Shown here: positions 1 through 8,001 of the stretch, piece after piece | How the letters are laid out: the number at the start of each line of letters is the position of its first letter | Position numbering within the stretch: position 1 is the first letter of the stretch | Program-made: the position numbers and the translations under genes | DNA from: Deltaproteobacteria bacterium | GTDB lineage: Bacteria; Desulfobacterota; Binatia; DP-6 | DNA: 12,019 bases | NCBI GenBank assembly: GCA_005879245.1 | Contig: VBLA01000153.1 | Location: 1-12,019, forward strand | Direction of reading: 5' to 3' | Notes under the pieces: generated by a model | What the model saw: the letters and a program-made list of their open reading frames with translations, nothing else | Told to the model about the DNA's origin: nothing | The model's database searches: none

Positions 1-11
1 GAGCTTCTGAG

Positions 12-530
12 GTGGTGCACGTGGTGCTGACCGGGTTCATGGCGACTGGCAAGACGGAAGTCGGGCGTCGGCTCGCCCGGCTCCTCGCCTGCCCGTTCAT
101 GGACATCGACGGCCTCGTCGAGGTCGCGGCCGGCCGCACCGTGACCGAAATTTTCGCCAACGAGGGAGAGCCGCGCTTCCGCACGCTCGAACGGGCGGCC
201 GTGGAGCGAGCGTGCGGCGTCCCCGAGGCGGTGATCGCGACGGGTGGTGGGACGCTGCTCGATCCCGAGAACCGCCGCCGCCTGGCCGCGGCCGGGCCCA
301 TCGTGTGCCTCACGGCCAGACCGGAAGCGATTCTCCGGCGGGTGGGGGACCCCGAGAGCCGGCCGCTTCTGGCGAAGGAGAACGGAGCGTCGGCTCGGCT
401 GGCGCGCATCCAGACGCTGCTCGCCGAGCGCGCACCTGCGTATGCCATTGCCACCCATGCGATCGACACTTCCGAGCTCAGCCTCGACGACGTCGTCGAG
501 CGCGTGCGCGAGCTCGTGGCGGGACGGTGA
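12..530 (+). CDS. aroK: Shikimate kinase
   Basis: Phosphorylates shikimate with ATP to shikimate 3-phosphate, the fifth step of the cytoplasmic chorismate pathway. The 172-residue length is normal for the family. Visible motifs: P-loop GFMATGKT (residues 8-15), the shikimate-binding D.D pair in FMDID (31-33), FR..E (56-60) with the substrate-binding arginine, the GGG turn (78-80) and the lid RPLL (117-120). The GTG at 12 gives the usual short lead before LTGF. GTGs at 15 or 21 are also possible; a GAGG at 9-12 would sit about 8 bases before the GTG at 21. A TGA at 8-10 may be the end of an upstream gene, so this is probably not the first gene of its operon. aroB follows within a few tens of bases, a common pairing. 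The gene appears complete. Confidence 0.95.
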   Translation: MVHVVLTGFMATGKTEVGRRLARLLACPFMDIDGLVEVAAGRTVTEIFANEGEPRFRTLERAAVERACGVPEAVIATGGGTLLDPENRRRLAAAGPIVCLTARPEAILRRVGDPESRPLLAKENGASARLARIQTLLAERAPAYAIATHAIDTSELSLDDVVERVRELVAGR

Positions 531-551
531 CGGTGTGCAGGTCGTCGAGGC

Positions 552-556
552 GGAGG
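552..556 (+). promoter_or_regulatory. Ribosome binding site for aroB
   Basis: GGAGG five bases before the GTG at 562. It is the reason for choosing that start over the in-frame GTG at 535, which lies just 4 bases after the aroK stop but has no comparable Shine-Dalgarno sequence. Homology to AroB begins a few residues after either start, so it does not settle the choice. Confidence 0.55.
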
Positions 557-561
557 CGCGG

Positions 562-1653
562 GTGACCGCGGAGGGGGCGGTGCAGGAGGTCGAGGTCGGA
601 CTCGGCCCGCGCTCGTACTCGATCGTCATCGGCTCGGGTCTCCTGCCCGACGTTGGCACTCGCCTCGCGTCGCTCGGCTTTCACGGGCGCGCGGCGGTCG
701 TCACCAGCGAGCGCATCGGTGCGCTCTATCGTGAACCGATCGTCGAATCGCTGCGGGCGGCAGGCTTCCACCCGACGGCGGTCGAGTTTCCCGACGGCGA
801 GGAGCACAAGAACCTCGCCTGGCTCGCGGTCCTCTACGATCGGCTCCTGGAGGTGGGTCTCGAGCGACGCTCCCTCGTGGTCGCAGTGGGTGGCGGGGTG
901 GTCACCGACCTCGCGGGCTTCGCCGCCGCCACTCTGCTGCGCGGCCTGCCGATGGCGCTCGTCCCCACCACGCTCGTCGGCCAGGTCGACGCGGCGATCG
1001 GCGGCAAGACCGGCATGAACCACGTGCTCGGGAAGAACCTGATCGGCGCCTTTCACCAGCCGCGCGTCGTGATCGCGGATGTCGACGTGCTGCGCACGCT
1101 GCCGCGCCGCGAGTTCATCGCCGGGCTGTCCGAGACGATCAAGTACGGCATCATCCGCGACGCGGCGCTGTTTCGCCATCTCGAGGAGCGGCTCTCGGAG
1201 GTGCTGGAACTCCGCCGTGACCTGCTCGTCGGTCTCGTGGCCGCCTGCTGTCGCCACAAGGCCGCCGTGGTGGGCGATGACGAGCGCGAGGAAGGTGGCG
1301 GTCGCATGGTGCTCAACTTCGGGCACACCATGGGCCACGCGCTGGAGGCGCTCACCGACTATCGGCGGTTCCTCCACGGTGAGGCGGTCGCCATCGGCAT
1401 GGTCGCGGCTGCGCGGGTGTCGCGCGCTCTCGGGCGCTGCGGGAGCGAAACCGTCGGCCGTCTCGAGCGGCTGCTCAAGCGAGCGGGCCTCCCGACCGAA
1501 ATCCCGGGAGGCATGACGCCAACAGCGCTCGCGCTCGCCATGCAGACCGACAAGAAGTCGGTCGATGGCCGCATCCGCTTCGTGTGCGTCGAGGAGATCG
1601 GTCGGACGAGCTTCGTCGAGCTGACGGCGCAGGAGATCGTGAATCATCTCTGA
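562..1653 (+). CDS. aroB: 3-Dehydroquinate synthase
   Basis: Converts DAHP to 3-dehydroquinate, the second step of the shikimate pathway, using NAD+ and a divalent metal in the cytoplasm. With the GTG at 562 the protein has 363 residues, typical of bacterial AroB. The NAD-binding glycine turn GGG (110-112) is followed by VVTDLAGF. The PDGEEHKN segment is near residue 77. QVD..IGGKTG and LGKNLIGAFHQP mark the active-site core. The three expected metal ligands are E191 (GLSETIKYG), H255 (NFGHTMGH) and H272 (LHGEAV). The reading frame stays open upstream to 244, but that part lies over aroK and shows no AroB similarity. The gene follows aroK closely and is probably co-transcribed with it. All family blocks are present and no damage is visible. 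Confidence 0.96.
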   Translation: MTAEGAVQEVEVGLGPRSYSIVIGSGLLPDVGTRLASLGFHGRAAVVTSERIGALYREPIVESLRAAGFHPTAVEFPDGEEHKNLAWLAVLYDRLLEVGLERRSLVVAVGGGVVTDLAGFAAATLLRGLPMALVPTTLVGQVDAAIGGKTGMNHVLGKNLIGAFHQPRVVIADVDVLRTLPRREFIAGLSETIKYGIIRDAALFRHLEERLSEVLELRRDLLVGLVAACCRHKAAVVGDDEREEGGGRMVLNFGHTMGHALEALTDYRRFLHGEAVAIGMVAAARVSRALGRCGSETVGRLERLLKRAGLPTEIPGGMTPTALALAMQTDKKSVDGRIRFVCVEEIGRTSFVELTAQEIVNHL

Positions 1654-1681
1654 CGCGTGCAGGCGTCGAGGGGTAGGGGCG

Positions 1682-1686
1682 GGAGG
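1682..1686 (+). promoter_or_regulatory. Ribosome binding site for the cysteine-tailed secreted protein
   Basis: GGAGG six bases before the ATG at 1693. It fixes that start, which also begins a clean signal peptide. The earlier in-frame start at 1657 would add an arginine/glycine-rich lead with no such site. Confidence 0.7.
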
Positions 1687-1692
1687 AGAGTC

Positions 1693-2589
1693 ATGCGTAT
1701 CATTAGAAGATGCGGGCAGGTCGCGGCGGTGGTACTCGCCGCCGTGCTGGTAACGGCGACGTGTGCTGTGGGCGACAACAACCCGAACGGCACGGTCTTC
1801 CGTGCGGTCGGGTGGTTCAAGGGAAAGTCGGAGATCAGCGCGGACCAGATCAAGTGCGAGATCCCGACCATCAGCTCGGCAATCGGCGACGGCTCCTTCG
1901 CACTCGGGCTGTGGAACACGTACGGTCGGGCCACCATCTACTACCCCGACATCAACAACCCCTTCGGCAACCCCTGCGGCGTCTGGATCCAGCTACGGAA
2001 CAGCCTGATCAACGAGGGCATTCAGCTCGACCACGTCCAGCTGAGCTACAAGATCAAGGGTGCGCAGCGGCTCCAGGGCGTCGTGCCGACACGCAAGAAG
2101 TTTCCCCAAGCCTGCTCTGCCTTCCGGCACGACACGCAGTTCGTCGGCGCACGCATGGACCCGGTGAACAGCACCACCACCACTTCGGACAGCGGCGCGC
2201 CGAACGTCGTCTTCATCGAAATGCTGCCCCTCGTCCAGCCGGAGCTCTTCGACTGCCTGCGCACGGAGTACGTCGGGCGGGCCTCGAGCCTCTTCGTTTC
2301 GCTGTCGCTCATCGTCCACGCGACGGCGTTCGGTACGAGCGACAACGGCGATTCGTTCCAGTCCAATACCATCGCGTACAGCCTCAACCTCCGCCACAGC
2401 TGTGGGAACGGCCGGGTCGACGACGGGGAGATCTGCGACCCGACGACGCCCTTCAATTCGTGCGTTGACGTCTGCCAGTCCGGCACGTGCTCGCAGAGCG
2501 GGGTGCCGTGCGATCCCGTCAGCAACCCGTGCCCGGCGGGCCTATGCACTGCCCAGGACATCCCAGCCGAATGCGTCTGCGTGTTCTGA
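1693..2589 (+). CDS. Exported protein of unknown function with cysteine-rich C-terminal module
   Basis: I do not recognise the main domain. The 298-residue protein starts with a typical export signal: Arg/Cys-containing n-region, then a hydrophobic run at about residues 10-23. Cleavage by signal peptidase I around TCA-VG (residue 25) is plausible. Cys24 is preceded by TAT, a poor lipobox, so lipoprotein status is doubtful. Residues 30-235 look like a soluble, beta-rich domain with few cysteines. The tail (237-298) has ten cysteines in 62 residues and begins CGNGRVDDGEICD, matching the pattern of the myxococcal cysteine-rich repeat family (TIGR02232 type), which is typical of extracellular or surface proteins of deltaproteobacterial lineages. 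The gene lies 39 bases after aroB and about a dozen before the DUF1573 gene. No functional tie to either is evident. Confidence 0.75.
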   Translation: MRIIRRCGQVAAVVLAAVLVTATCAVGDNNPNGTVFRAVGWFKGKSEISADQIKCEIPTISSAIGDGSFALGLWNTYGRATIYYPDINNPFGNPCGVWIQLRNSLINEGIQLDHVQLSYKIKGAQRLQGVVPTRKKFPQACSAFRHDTQFVGARMDPVNSTTTTSDSGAPNVVFIEMLPLVQPELFDCLRTEYVGRASSLFVSLSLIVHATAFGTSDNGDSFQSNTIAYSLNLRHSCGNGRVDDGEICDPTTPFNSCVDVCQSGTCSQSGVPCDPVSNPCPAGLCTAQDIPAECVCVF

Positions 2590-2602
2590 GCCCGCGTAGG
2601 TG

Positions 2603-3607
2603 ATGGCGGTGAAGATCCGGACTCTCTTCTGGTGCTCGCTCGCGCTCGCCGGCGCCGCCCCGGCGAGGGCCGGTGCGCCGCGGCTGGCGCTCGAGCAGCG
2701 GGCCTTCGACTTCGGCACGGTCGAACGCGGGGCCAAGGTGGAGCATACCTTCCCCCTGCCGAACCGGGGCGAGGGCGTGCTCCCCATCGACCACGTGAAG
2801 AGCTCCTGTGGATGCACTGTGGCGGTCGTCTCGGCCCACGAGATCCCGATCGCTGCGGACGGCCGTGTGACGGTCGCGGTCGACACGGCACGCATGGCGG
2901 GGCGCGTGAACAAGATCGTGACCGTCTACACCAACGACCCGGACAATCCCGTGGTCGGCCTCACCATGACGGGCGAGGTGTCGGCCGACCTGCTCGTCAC
3001 GCCGTCCCCCCTCTACCTCGGACGGGTACGACGGGGCGACCGGACCCGCCACGAGGTCCTCGTCGTTCCGGGCCGGCCCGGAACGTCCTTCGCCGTCACG
3101 GGGGTCGAAGAACCCGTCAGTCCCCTCTTGCACGCGGTCCTCGAGCCGCGCCCCGACTCTCCCGGCCAGCGGGTCGTGGTCGAGCTCGACCCGCACATCC
3201 CGCTCGGCCGCTTCAGCGAGCAGGTGAAGCTTCGCACGACGAGCCCGCACGAGTCGCTGCTCACGCTCCAGGTCTTCGGCAGTGTCGAGGGGGAGGTGGT
3301 CGTGCTGCCGCCCCAGGTGACGTTCGGCATCGCCCACGGCAAGGCACCCGAGCGGGACCTCTTCATCCGGAACCGGGGCGCCCGTCCCCTGGCGATCACG
3401 GGGATCTCCGTCCCGAAGGAGCTGGTCACCTACGAGCTCAGCACCGTGCGTGAGGGGCTCGAATATCGCCTGACGCTCCGGCTCCGCGACCACGTTCCAG
3501 CGGGAACCGTGGAAGGCTCGATCGACATCTTCACCGATCACCCCGAAGAGAGCCATCTCGTGGTTCCCCTCTACGCGATCGTGCGCGATCCGGGCGGCCA
3601 GGGATAG
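2603..3607 (+). CDS. DUF1573-containing exported protein with tandem Ig-like domains
   Basis: The 334-residue protein is probably periplasmic or secreted. Residues 4-23 form a signal peptide ending ARA-GA. A DUF1573 domain follows (about 30-115): the FDFGTVERGAKVEHTFPLPN strand pattern and the hallmark SSCGCT (cysteines 69 and 71). The remaining two thirds repeats the same beta-sandwich style, for example 'LYLGRVRRGD' near 135 and 'VTFGIAHGKAPERDLFIRNRG' near 240, suggesting three tandem ASH/MSP-like Ig folds. Members of the family have no settled biochemical role and may bind partners or surfaces. Start choice: GTG 2600, ATG 2603 and GTG 2609 are all possible. AGGTG at 2598-2602 would best serve 2609, and all three keep the signal peptide. 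It is followed 15 bases later by mfd. Confidence 0.85.
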   Translation: MAVKIRTLFWCSLALAGAAPARAGAPRLALEQRAFDFGTVERGAKVEHTFPLPNRGEGVLPIDHVKSSCGCTVAVVSAHEIPIAADGRVTVAVDTARMAGRVNKIVTVYTNDPDNPVVGLTMTGEVSADLLVTPSPLYLGRVRRGDRTRHEVLVVPGRPGTSFAVTGVEEPVSPLLHAVLEPRPDSPGQRVVVELDPHIPLGRFSEQVKLRTTSPHESLLTLQVFGSVEGEVVVLPPQVTFGIAHGKAPERDLFIRNRGARPLAITGISVPKELVTYELSTVREGLEYRLTLRLRDHVPAGTVEGSIDIFTDHPEESHLVVPLYAIVRDPGGQG

Positions 3608-3608
3608 C

Positions 3609-3613
3609 AGGGA
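3609..3613 (+). promoter_or_regulatory. Ribosome binding site for mfd (TTG start)
   Basis: AGGGA nine bases before the TTG at 3623. It supports the unusual start. The next in-frame candidate, GTG 3659, has a GGAGG only two bases away, too close to work well. Confidence 0.45.
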
Positions 3614-3622
3614 CACCGCGGC

Positions 3623-6600
3623 TTGCCGCTTCGGCGGCGGGCCGCTATCGCGGAGGTCGTGGCCGCGACGTCGCTTGCCCAACTGGTCACGCGGCTCGGC
3701 CGCGAGCTCGAGACATCGCCCAGGGCGCGGCTCCGCGTCGGCGGGCTCCGGGGCAGTGCACCTGCCCTTTGCCTCGCTCGTTTGCTCGAGAACCGCCTGC
3801 GGCCGGTGGTGGTCACGCTCGCGGTCGCTGCGGAGGCCGAAGCCTTCGCAGCCGACCTCCGCTTCTTCCTGGGCGACGGAGGACTCGCCGGACCCCTCGG
3901 CCGGCGGGTCCACTACCTGCCCGCCTGGGAGGTGCCGCCGTTCGAAGCGATCTCGCCGACCCGCGACGCGGTCGCGGCGCGCGCGGAGGGCTTCTACCAC
4001 CTCCTCCAGACACCGGCTCCCGTGATCGTGACGACCGCCGAGGCCTGGCTCCAGCGCGGGCTCCCCCGCGCGGCCTTCGCCGAAGCGGTCACCTACGTCG
4101 TCACCGGTGAGTCGCTCGAGCTCGAGACGCTGACGGCGCGGCTCGTCGAGTGGGGCTATCATCGGGTACCCCTCGTCCAGGATCCGGGCGACGTCGCCCT
4201 GCGCGGGGGCATCCTCGACGTCTACCCCGCCGGCTATGGGCGTCCCGTGCGGATCGAGTTTCTCGGCGACTCGCTCGAGAGCCTGCGCGAGTTCGACCCC
4301 TCCTCGCAGCGCTCGCTCGATCGCCTGGAGGACGTGCTGCTCCTTCCCATGCGCGAGTTCGGTCTCTCGCGGCTCCAACCGGCCGCGCGGGCGGTCGACA
4401 CGCGAGCTGCCGAGCTGGGGCTGGCGCGTCAGGAGCGGCGCGATCTCGTCGAGGCCGCGCGTGCGGGCTTCGTCCTGCCCGGAACCGAGCAGCTCCTCCC
4501 GTACCTCTACGAGGAGCCCGGCAGCCTCGTTGACTTCCTTCCGGAGGAAACCCTGCTCTGGATGCAGGGGCCGGCGGAAGTGGAGGCGGCGGTGGAGGCC
4601 GTCTGGGCGCAGGTCGAGGAGCACGCGGCCGCGGCGGCACGCGACGGGCGCTTCCACCCACCGCCCGAGCGGCTCTACGTCCGACCGAGCGCGTGGCGGG
4701 CGATGCTCGGGGACCACCCATGCATCGAGGCGGAAGGCCTCGATCTCCTGAGCGACGACTCCCTCAAAGCGACCAGCTACTCGACCGAGAGCCTCGCGCT
4801 CCGCACGGCGCCCGCCGCCGAGGGGGCACTGACCCCCGTCGCGGCGCGTCTCACGGGCTGGCAGCGCGAAGGCGCACGCCTCGTGCTGGTCGCGACCAGT
4901 GCGGCGCAGCGCGACCGCCTGCAAGGGTTGCTCGCGGGCCACGGCATCGCGCTCACCCCGAGCGGCGCCCGGTTCCCGCAGGCGCTCGCGGCCGCGGGTC
5001 GGTCCGCGCTCGCGCTCGTCGGCGAGCTCACGCGGGGCGCGTGGCTGCCGGCCGACGGGCTCGCCCTCCTGACCGAGGCCGAGCTCTTCGGGGAGCGCCG
5101 CCAGGTTCGCCGCGGCCTGCCCACTCGGCCCGCGGACTGGCTCACGACCCTCGCCGAGCTCAAGCCGAACGACTACGTCGTCCATGCCGACCACGGGATC
5201 GGTCTCTATCGCGGGCTCCGGCACATGCAGGTGGCGGATACCGAGGGTGACTACCTGCATCTCGAGTATGCCGGAGGCGATCGCCTCTACCTTCCCGTCG
5301 ACCGGATCAACCTGGTGCAGCGATACGTGAGCGCGGACGGCGCCGCCCCCGCGGTCGACAAGCTGGGCGGCACCTCGTGGGAGCGTCTGAAGGCGAAGAC
5401 CCGGGAGTCGGTGCTCGCCATGGCGCAGGAGCTGCTCGAGGTCTACGCAGCACGCGAGGCGCACGGGCGACCGCCCTACAGCGAAGCGGACGGGCTGCAC
5501 CGGGAGTTCGCCGCTCGCTTCCCGTTCGAGGAGACTCCCGACCAGCAGCGGGCGATCGACGACGTCCTCGTCGATCTCGCCGCCCCGAAGCCGATGGACC
5601 GTCTCGTCTGCGGCGACGTCGGCTTCGGGAAGACCGAGGTGGCGTTGCGCGCGGCGTGGGCAGTCGTGCTGGCGGGGAAGCAGGTGGCGGTTCTGGTGCC
5701 AACGACGGTGCTCGCCCAGCAACACTTCGAGACCTTCCGCGCGCGCTTCGAGGGCTACCCGGTGATGATCGAGACGCTCTCGCGCTTCCGCTCCCCGGTC
5801 GAGAATCGAGGAGTGCTCCGCCGGCTCGCTGCCGGCCAGGTCGACGTCGTGATCGGAACGCACCGCCTGCTCCAGCTCGATGTCGAGTTCAGGCAGCTGG
5901 GGCTCCTCATCGTCGACGAGGAGCACCGCTTCGGAGTCCGAGGGAAGGAGCGCATCCGTAAGCTTCGCCCTACGGTCGATGTCCTCACGCTGACGGCGAC
6001 ACCGATCCCGCGGACCCTCAACATGGCGCTCGCGGGAATCCGGGATCTCTCGGTCATCGAGACCCCCCCGGTCGACCGCCTGGCGATTCGAACCTACGTC
6101 ACGCGCTACGACGAGGCCGTCATCCGCGACGCGGTGCTGCGCGAGCTCGCTCGCGGCGGCCAGGTGTTCTTCGTGCACAACCGGGTCGAGAACATCGACG
6201 CGGTGGCCCGGCGCCTGGCCGAGGTCGTCCCCGAGGCTGCAATCGCGGTGGCGCACGGCCAGATGCCCGAGCACACGCTCGCCCGCACGATGCTCGACTT
6301 CATGCACCGGAAGACCAACCTGCTGGTGACCTCCACCATCATCGAGTCCGGGCTCGACCGCGCCTACGCCTACCTGCTCAGCCCGGGCGAGCACCTGCTC
6401 AGCCCCGAGGCGCAGAAACGACTCCGCGTGCTGCAGGAGCTCGACGACCTGGGCGGTGGCTTCCGGCTCGCCGCGCACGATCTCGAGATCCGGGGGGCGG
6501 GCAACCTCCTCGGCAAGCAGCAGTCCGGCCACATCACGGCGGTGGGCCTCGAGCTCTACATGCAGATGATGGAGCAGGCCGTCCGCGAGCTGCGGGGCGA

Positions 6601-7057
6601 CCCCCCCGAGGCGGAGATCGAGCCGGAGATCCAGCTCGGCGTCCCCGCGTTCATTCCGGAGAGCTACGTCCCGGATGTGAGCCAGCGCCTGGTGATCTAC
6701 AAGCGTCTGGCGGGGATCCGGGGAATGCCCGACTTGACGGCGATCGGCGAGGAGCTCGTGGATCGCTACGGGCCCGTGCCGCCGCTCGTCGATACGCTCA
6801 TGCGGCTCATGGAGCTGCGGCGTTGGCTCAAGGACCTCCGTGTGCTGCGCGCGCGGCGGCGCGGCGAGGACGTCGTGTTGGAGTTCGAGGTCGGCACGCG
6901 GGTCGACCCGACGCGGCTCATCGAGCTCGTGCGGGGAAGCGGCGGGCGGTGGCGGTTGCTCAGCGGGTCGGCGCTGGCCGTGCGGCCGGAGGCGACGGAT
7001 CACGACGGGCTCATCGGCGAGCTGCGCGCGCTCTTGCAGAGGCTCTCCACCGCATGA
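3623..7057 (+). CDS. mfd: Transcription-repair coupling factor Mfd, lacking helicase motif VI
   Basis: ATP-driven translocase that removes stalled RNA polymerase from DNA and recruits UvrA. 1144 residues from a TTG start. Domains in order: UvrB-like N-terminal part including RGGILDVYPAG (near 194) and the following RIEFLGDSLESLREFDP block; RNA-polymerase-interacting CarD-like domain (about 513-575, NDYVVHADHGIGLY); helicase core with Walker A GDVGFGKT (664-671), DEEH (765-768) and TATPIPRTL (from 791); TRG/C-terminal region (DLEIRGAGNLLG, then the TRCF domain to the end). After TIIESGLD (D912) the sequence jumps straight to RAYAYLL (R913). Family members have about 32 residues there, including the 'ANT', 'RAD.FGLAQL' and 'QLRGRVGR' motifs (V/VI). 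If real, this should abolish ATP-driven movement. The loss is in frame, so the ORF stays open. The stop overlaps the next start (ATGA). Confidence 0.95.
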   Translation: MPLRRRAAIAEVVAATSLAQLVTRLGRELETSPRARLRVGGLRGSAPALCLARLLENRLRPVVVTLAVAAEAEAFAADLRFFLGDGGLAGPLGRRVHYLPAWEVPPFEAISPTRDAVAARAEGFYHLLQTPAPVIVTTAEAWLQRGLPRAAFAEAVTYVVTGESLELETLTARLVEWGYHRVPLVQDPGDVALRGGILDVYPAGYGRPVRIEFLGDSLESLREFDPSSQRSLDRLEDVLLLPMREFGLSRLQPAARAVDTRAAELGLARQERRDLVEAARAGFVLPGTEQLLPYLYEEPGSLVDFLPEETLLWMQGPAEVEAAVEAVWAQVEEHAAAAARDGRFHPPPERLYVRPSAWRAMLGDHPCIEAEGLDLLSDDSLKATSYSTESLALRTAPAAEGALTPVAARLTGWQREGARLVLVATSAAQRDRLQGLLAGHGIALTPSGARFPQALAAAGRSALALVGELTRGAWLPADGLALLTEAELFGERRQVRRGLPTRPADWLTTLAELKPNDYVVHADHGIGLYRGLRHMQVADTEGDYLHLEYAGGDRLYLPVDRINLVQRYVSADGAAPAVDKLGGTSWERLKAKTRESVLAMAQELLEVYAAREAHGRPPYSEADGLHREFAARFPFEETPDQQRAIDDVLVDLAAPKPMDRLVCGDVGFGKTEVALRAAWAVVLAGKQVAVLVPTTVLAQQHFETFRARFEGYPVMIETLSRFRSPVENRGVLRRLAAGQVDVVIGTHRLLQLDVEFRQLGLLIVDEEHRFGVRGKERIRKLRPTVDVLTLTATPIPRTLNMALAGIRDLSVIETPPVDRLAIRTYVTRYDEAVIRDAVLRELARGGQVFFVHNRVENIDAVARRLAEVVPEAAIAVAHGQMPEHTLARTMLDFMHRKTNLLVTSTIIESGLDRAYAYLLSPGEHLLSPEAQKRLRVLQELDDLGGGFRLAAHDLEIRGAGNLLGKQQSGHITAVGLELYMQMMEQAVRELRGDPPEAEIEPEIQLGVPAFIPESYVPDVSQRLVIYKRLAGIRGMPDLTAIGEELVDRYGPVPPLVDTLMRLMELRRWLKDLRVLRARRRGEDVVLEFEVGTRVDPTRLIELVRGSGGRWRLLSGSALAVRPEATDHDGLIGELRALLQRLSTA

Positions 7058-8001
7058 TACGCGGCGCCGCGATGCGCGCCCGCTGTGGCCTCGGGGTAGC
7101 GGTCGGGCTCGCGACGATGCTGGGGGTGGTCGCGGCGCGGGCGGAGGTCGCGAATCGCATCGTCGCCACGGTCGACGGCGAGCCGATCACCGCGCACGAG
7201 CTGAAGCAGTACGCGAAGGAGCGCGACACGGGCGGGGCCGAGGGCCGGCAGGTCCTGGACGCGCTCATCACCGACAAGCTCCTCGAGCAGGAGATCAAGG
7301 CCCTCGGCATCCTGGCCCGCGACGACGAGATCGACCGGTACATCCACGAGGTGCAGGCCCGCACCGGCATGGATGACGCACGCTTCAAGCAGGCGATCGC
7401 GGGGCAGGGGATGACCTGGGAGCAGTACCGGTCGAAAGTGAAGATGGAGATCGAGAAGGCCCAGCTCGTGAACCGTGAGATCCGCCAGCACGTCAACGTT
7501 TCGCCCGAGGAGATCAAGCGCTACTACGACACGCACCTCGCCGACTACGAGATCGCCGAGCAGATCCGGGTGCGTGACATCTTCATTCCCGCCGAGTCCG
7601 ACGACGAAGAGGGCCTCGCGCGCGCGCGTGCCAAGGCCGAGGAAGTCCGGGCACTGGCGCTCGCCGGGCGCGACTTCGCGACCCTCGCCCGGCAGTTCTC
7701 CGAAGGGCCGGGGGCCGACAAGGGCGGTGAGCTCGGGACGTTCTCCCGCGGCGAGATGGAGCGAGAGCTCGAGGAGGCCCTCTTGAAGCTCAAGCCGGGC
7801 GAGGTGAGCCAGCCGATCCGGAGCGGCTCCGGCTTTCACCTGCTACGCCTCGATCAGCGCATCGCCAGCGGTCACAAGCCCCTGGACGAGGTGAAGGAAG
7901 ACATCCGCGACACCCTGTACAATGAGGCCCTGGAGGCACGCTTCCAGCAATGGCTCTCGCACGACCTCCGGGAACGACATCACGTGGAGGTGCTCGACTG
8001 A
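7054..8001 (+). CDS. SurA/PpiC-type periplasmic peptidyl-prolyl isomerase/chaperone
   Basis: Helps fold exported and outer-membrane proteins. 315 residues. The ATG at 7054 overlaps the mfd stop (ATGA), indicating translational coupling; ATG 7072 would also leave a good signal peptide. The hydrophobic segment ends AARA-EV near residue 30. Residues 31-165 resemble the SurA N-terminal chaperone domain (IVATVDGEPIT, LITDKLLEQEIKALGI, WEQYRSKVKMEIEKAQL). Residues 170-268 form a single parvulin domain: FATLARQFSEGPGADKGGELGTF, LKLKPGEVSQPIRSGSGFHLL. The second conserved parvulin histidine is present (H262), but the first, normally in '.RHIL', is D175 in RVRDIFIP, so isomerase activity may be weak and chaperone function may dominate. 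An mfd-PPIase adjacency is, from memory, also seen in other deltaproteobacteria. The gene appears complete. Confidence 0.92.
   Translation: MIRGAAMRARCGLGVAVGLATMLGVVAARAEVANRIVATVDGEPITAHELKQYAKERDTGGAEGRQVLDALITDKLLEQEIKALGILARDDEIDRYIHEVQARTGMDDARFKQAIAGQGMTWEQYRSKVKMEIEKAQLVNREIRQHVNVSPEEIKRYYDTHLADYEIAEQIRVRDIFIPAESDDEEGLARARAKAEEVRALALAGRDFATLARQFSEGPGADKGGELGTFSRGEMERELEEALLKLKPGEVSQPIRSGSGFHLLRLDQRIASGHKPLDEVKEDIRDTLYNEALEARFQQWLSHDLRERHHVEVLD
7986..7990 (+). promoter_or_regulatory. Ribosome binding site for a likely CTG start
   Basis: GGAGG inside the last codons of the foldase gene, seven bases before CTG 7998. The phosphohexomutase frame has no ATG, GTG or TTG between 7950 and its first conserved residues, so this site points to CTG as the start. 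Confidence 0.5.

Noticed and set aside
1..10. Possible 3' end of an upstream gene (TGA at 8-10)
   Set aside because: Only two codons are visible, so neither the frame nor the gene can be supported.
244..561. Extension of aroB upstream into aroK
   Set aside because: The frame is open, but the added residues are Arg/Ser/Pro-rich and are just aroK in another frame. AroB similarity starts after 562.
478..1647. 389-codon minus-strand frame opposite aroB
   Set aside because: Same antisense effect; low-complexity composition and no recognisable motif, while aroB on the other strand has all its active-site residues.
2519..7003. 1494-codon open frame on the minus strand opposite the DUF1573 and mfd genes
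   Set aside because: A shadow caused by strong G/C third-position bias in the genuine genes. Its product is Arg/Asp/Glu/His-rich with no domain, and it runs across two well-identified genes and the gap between them.
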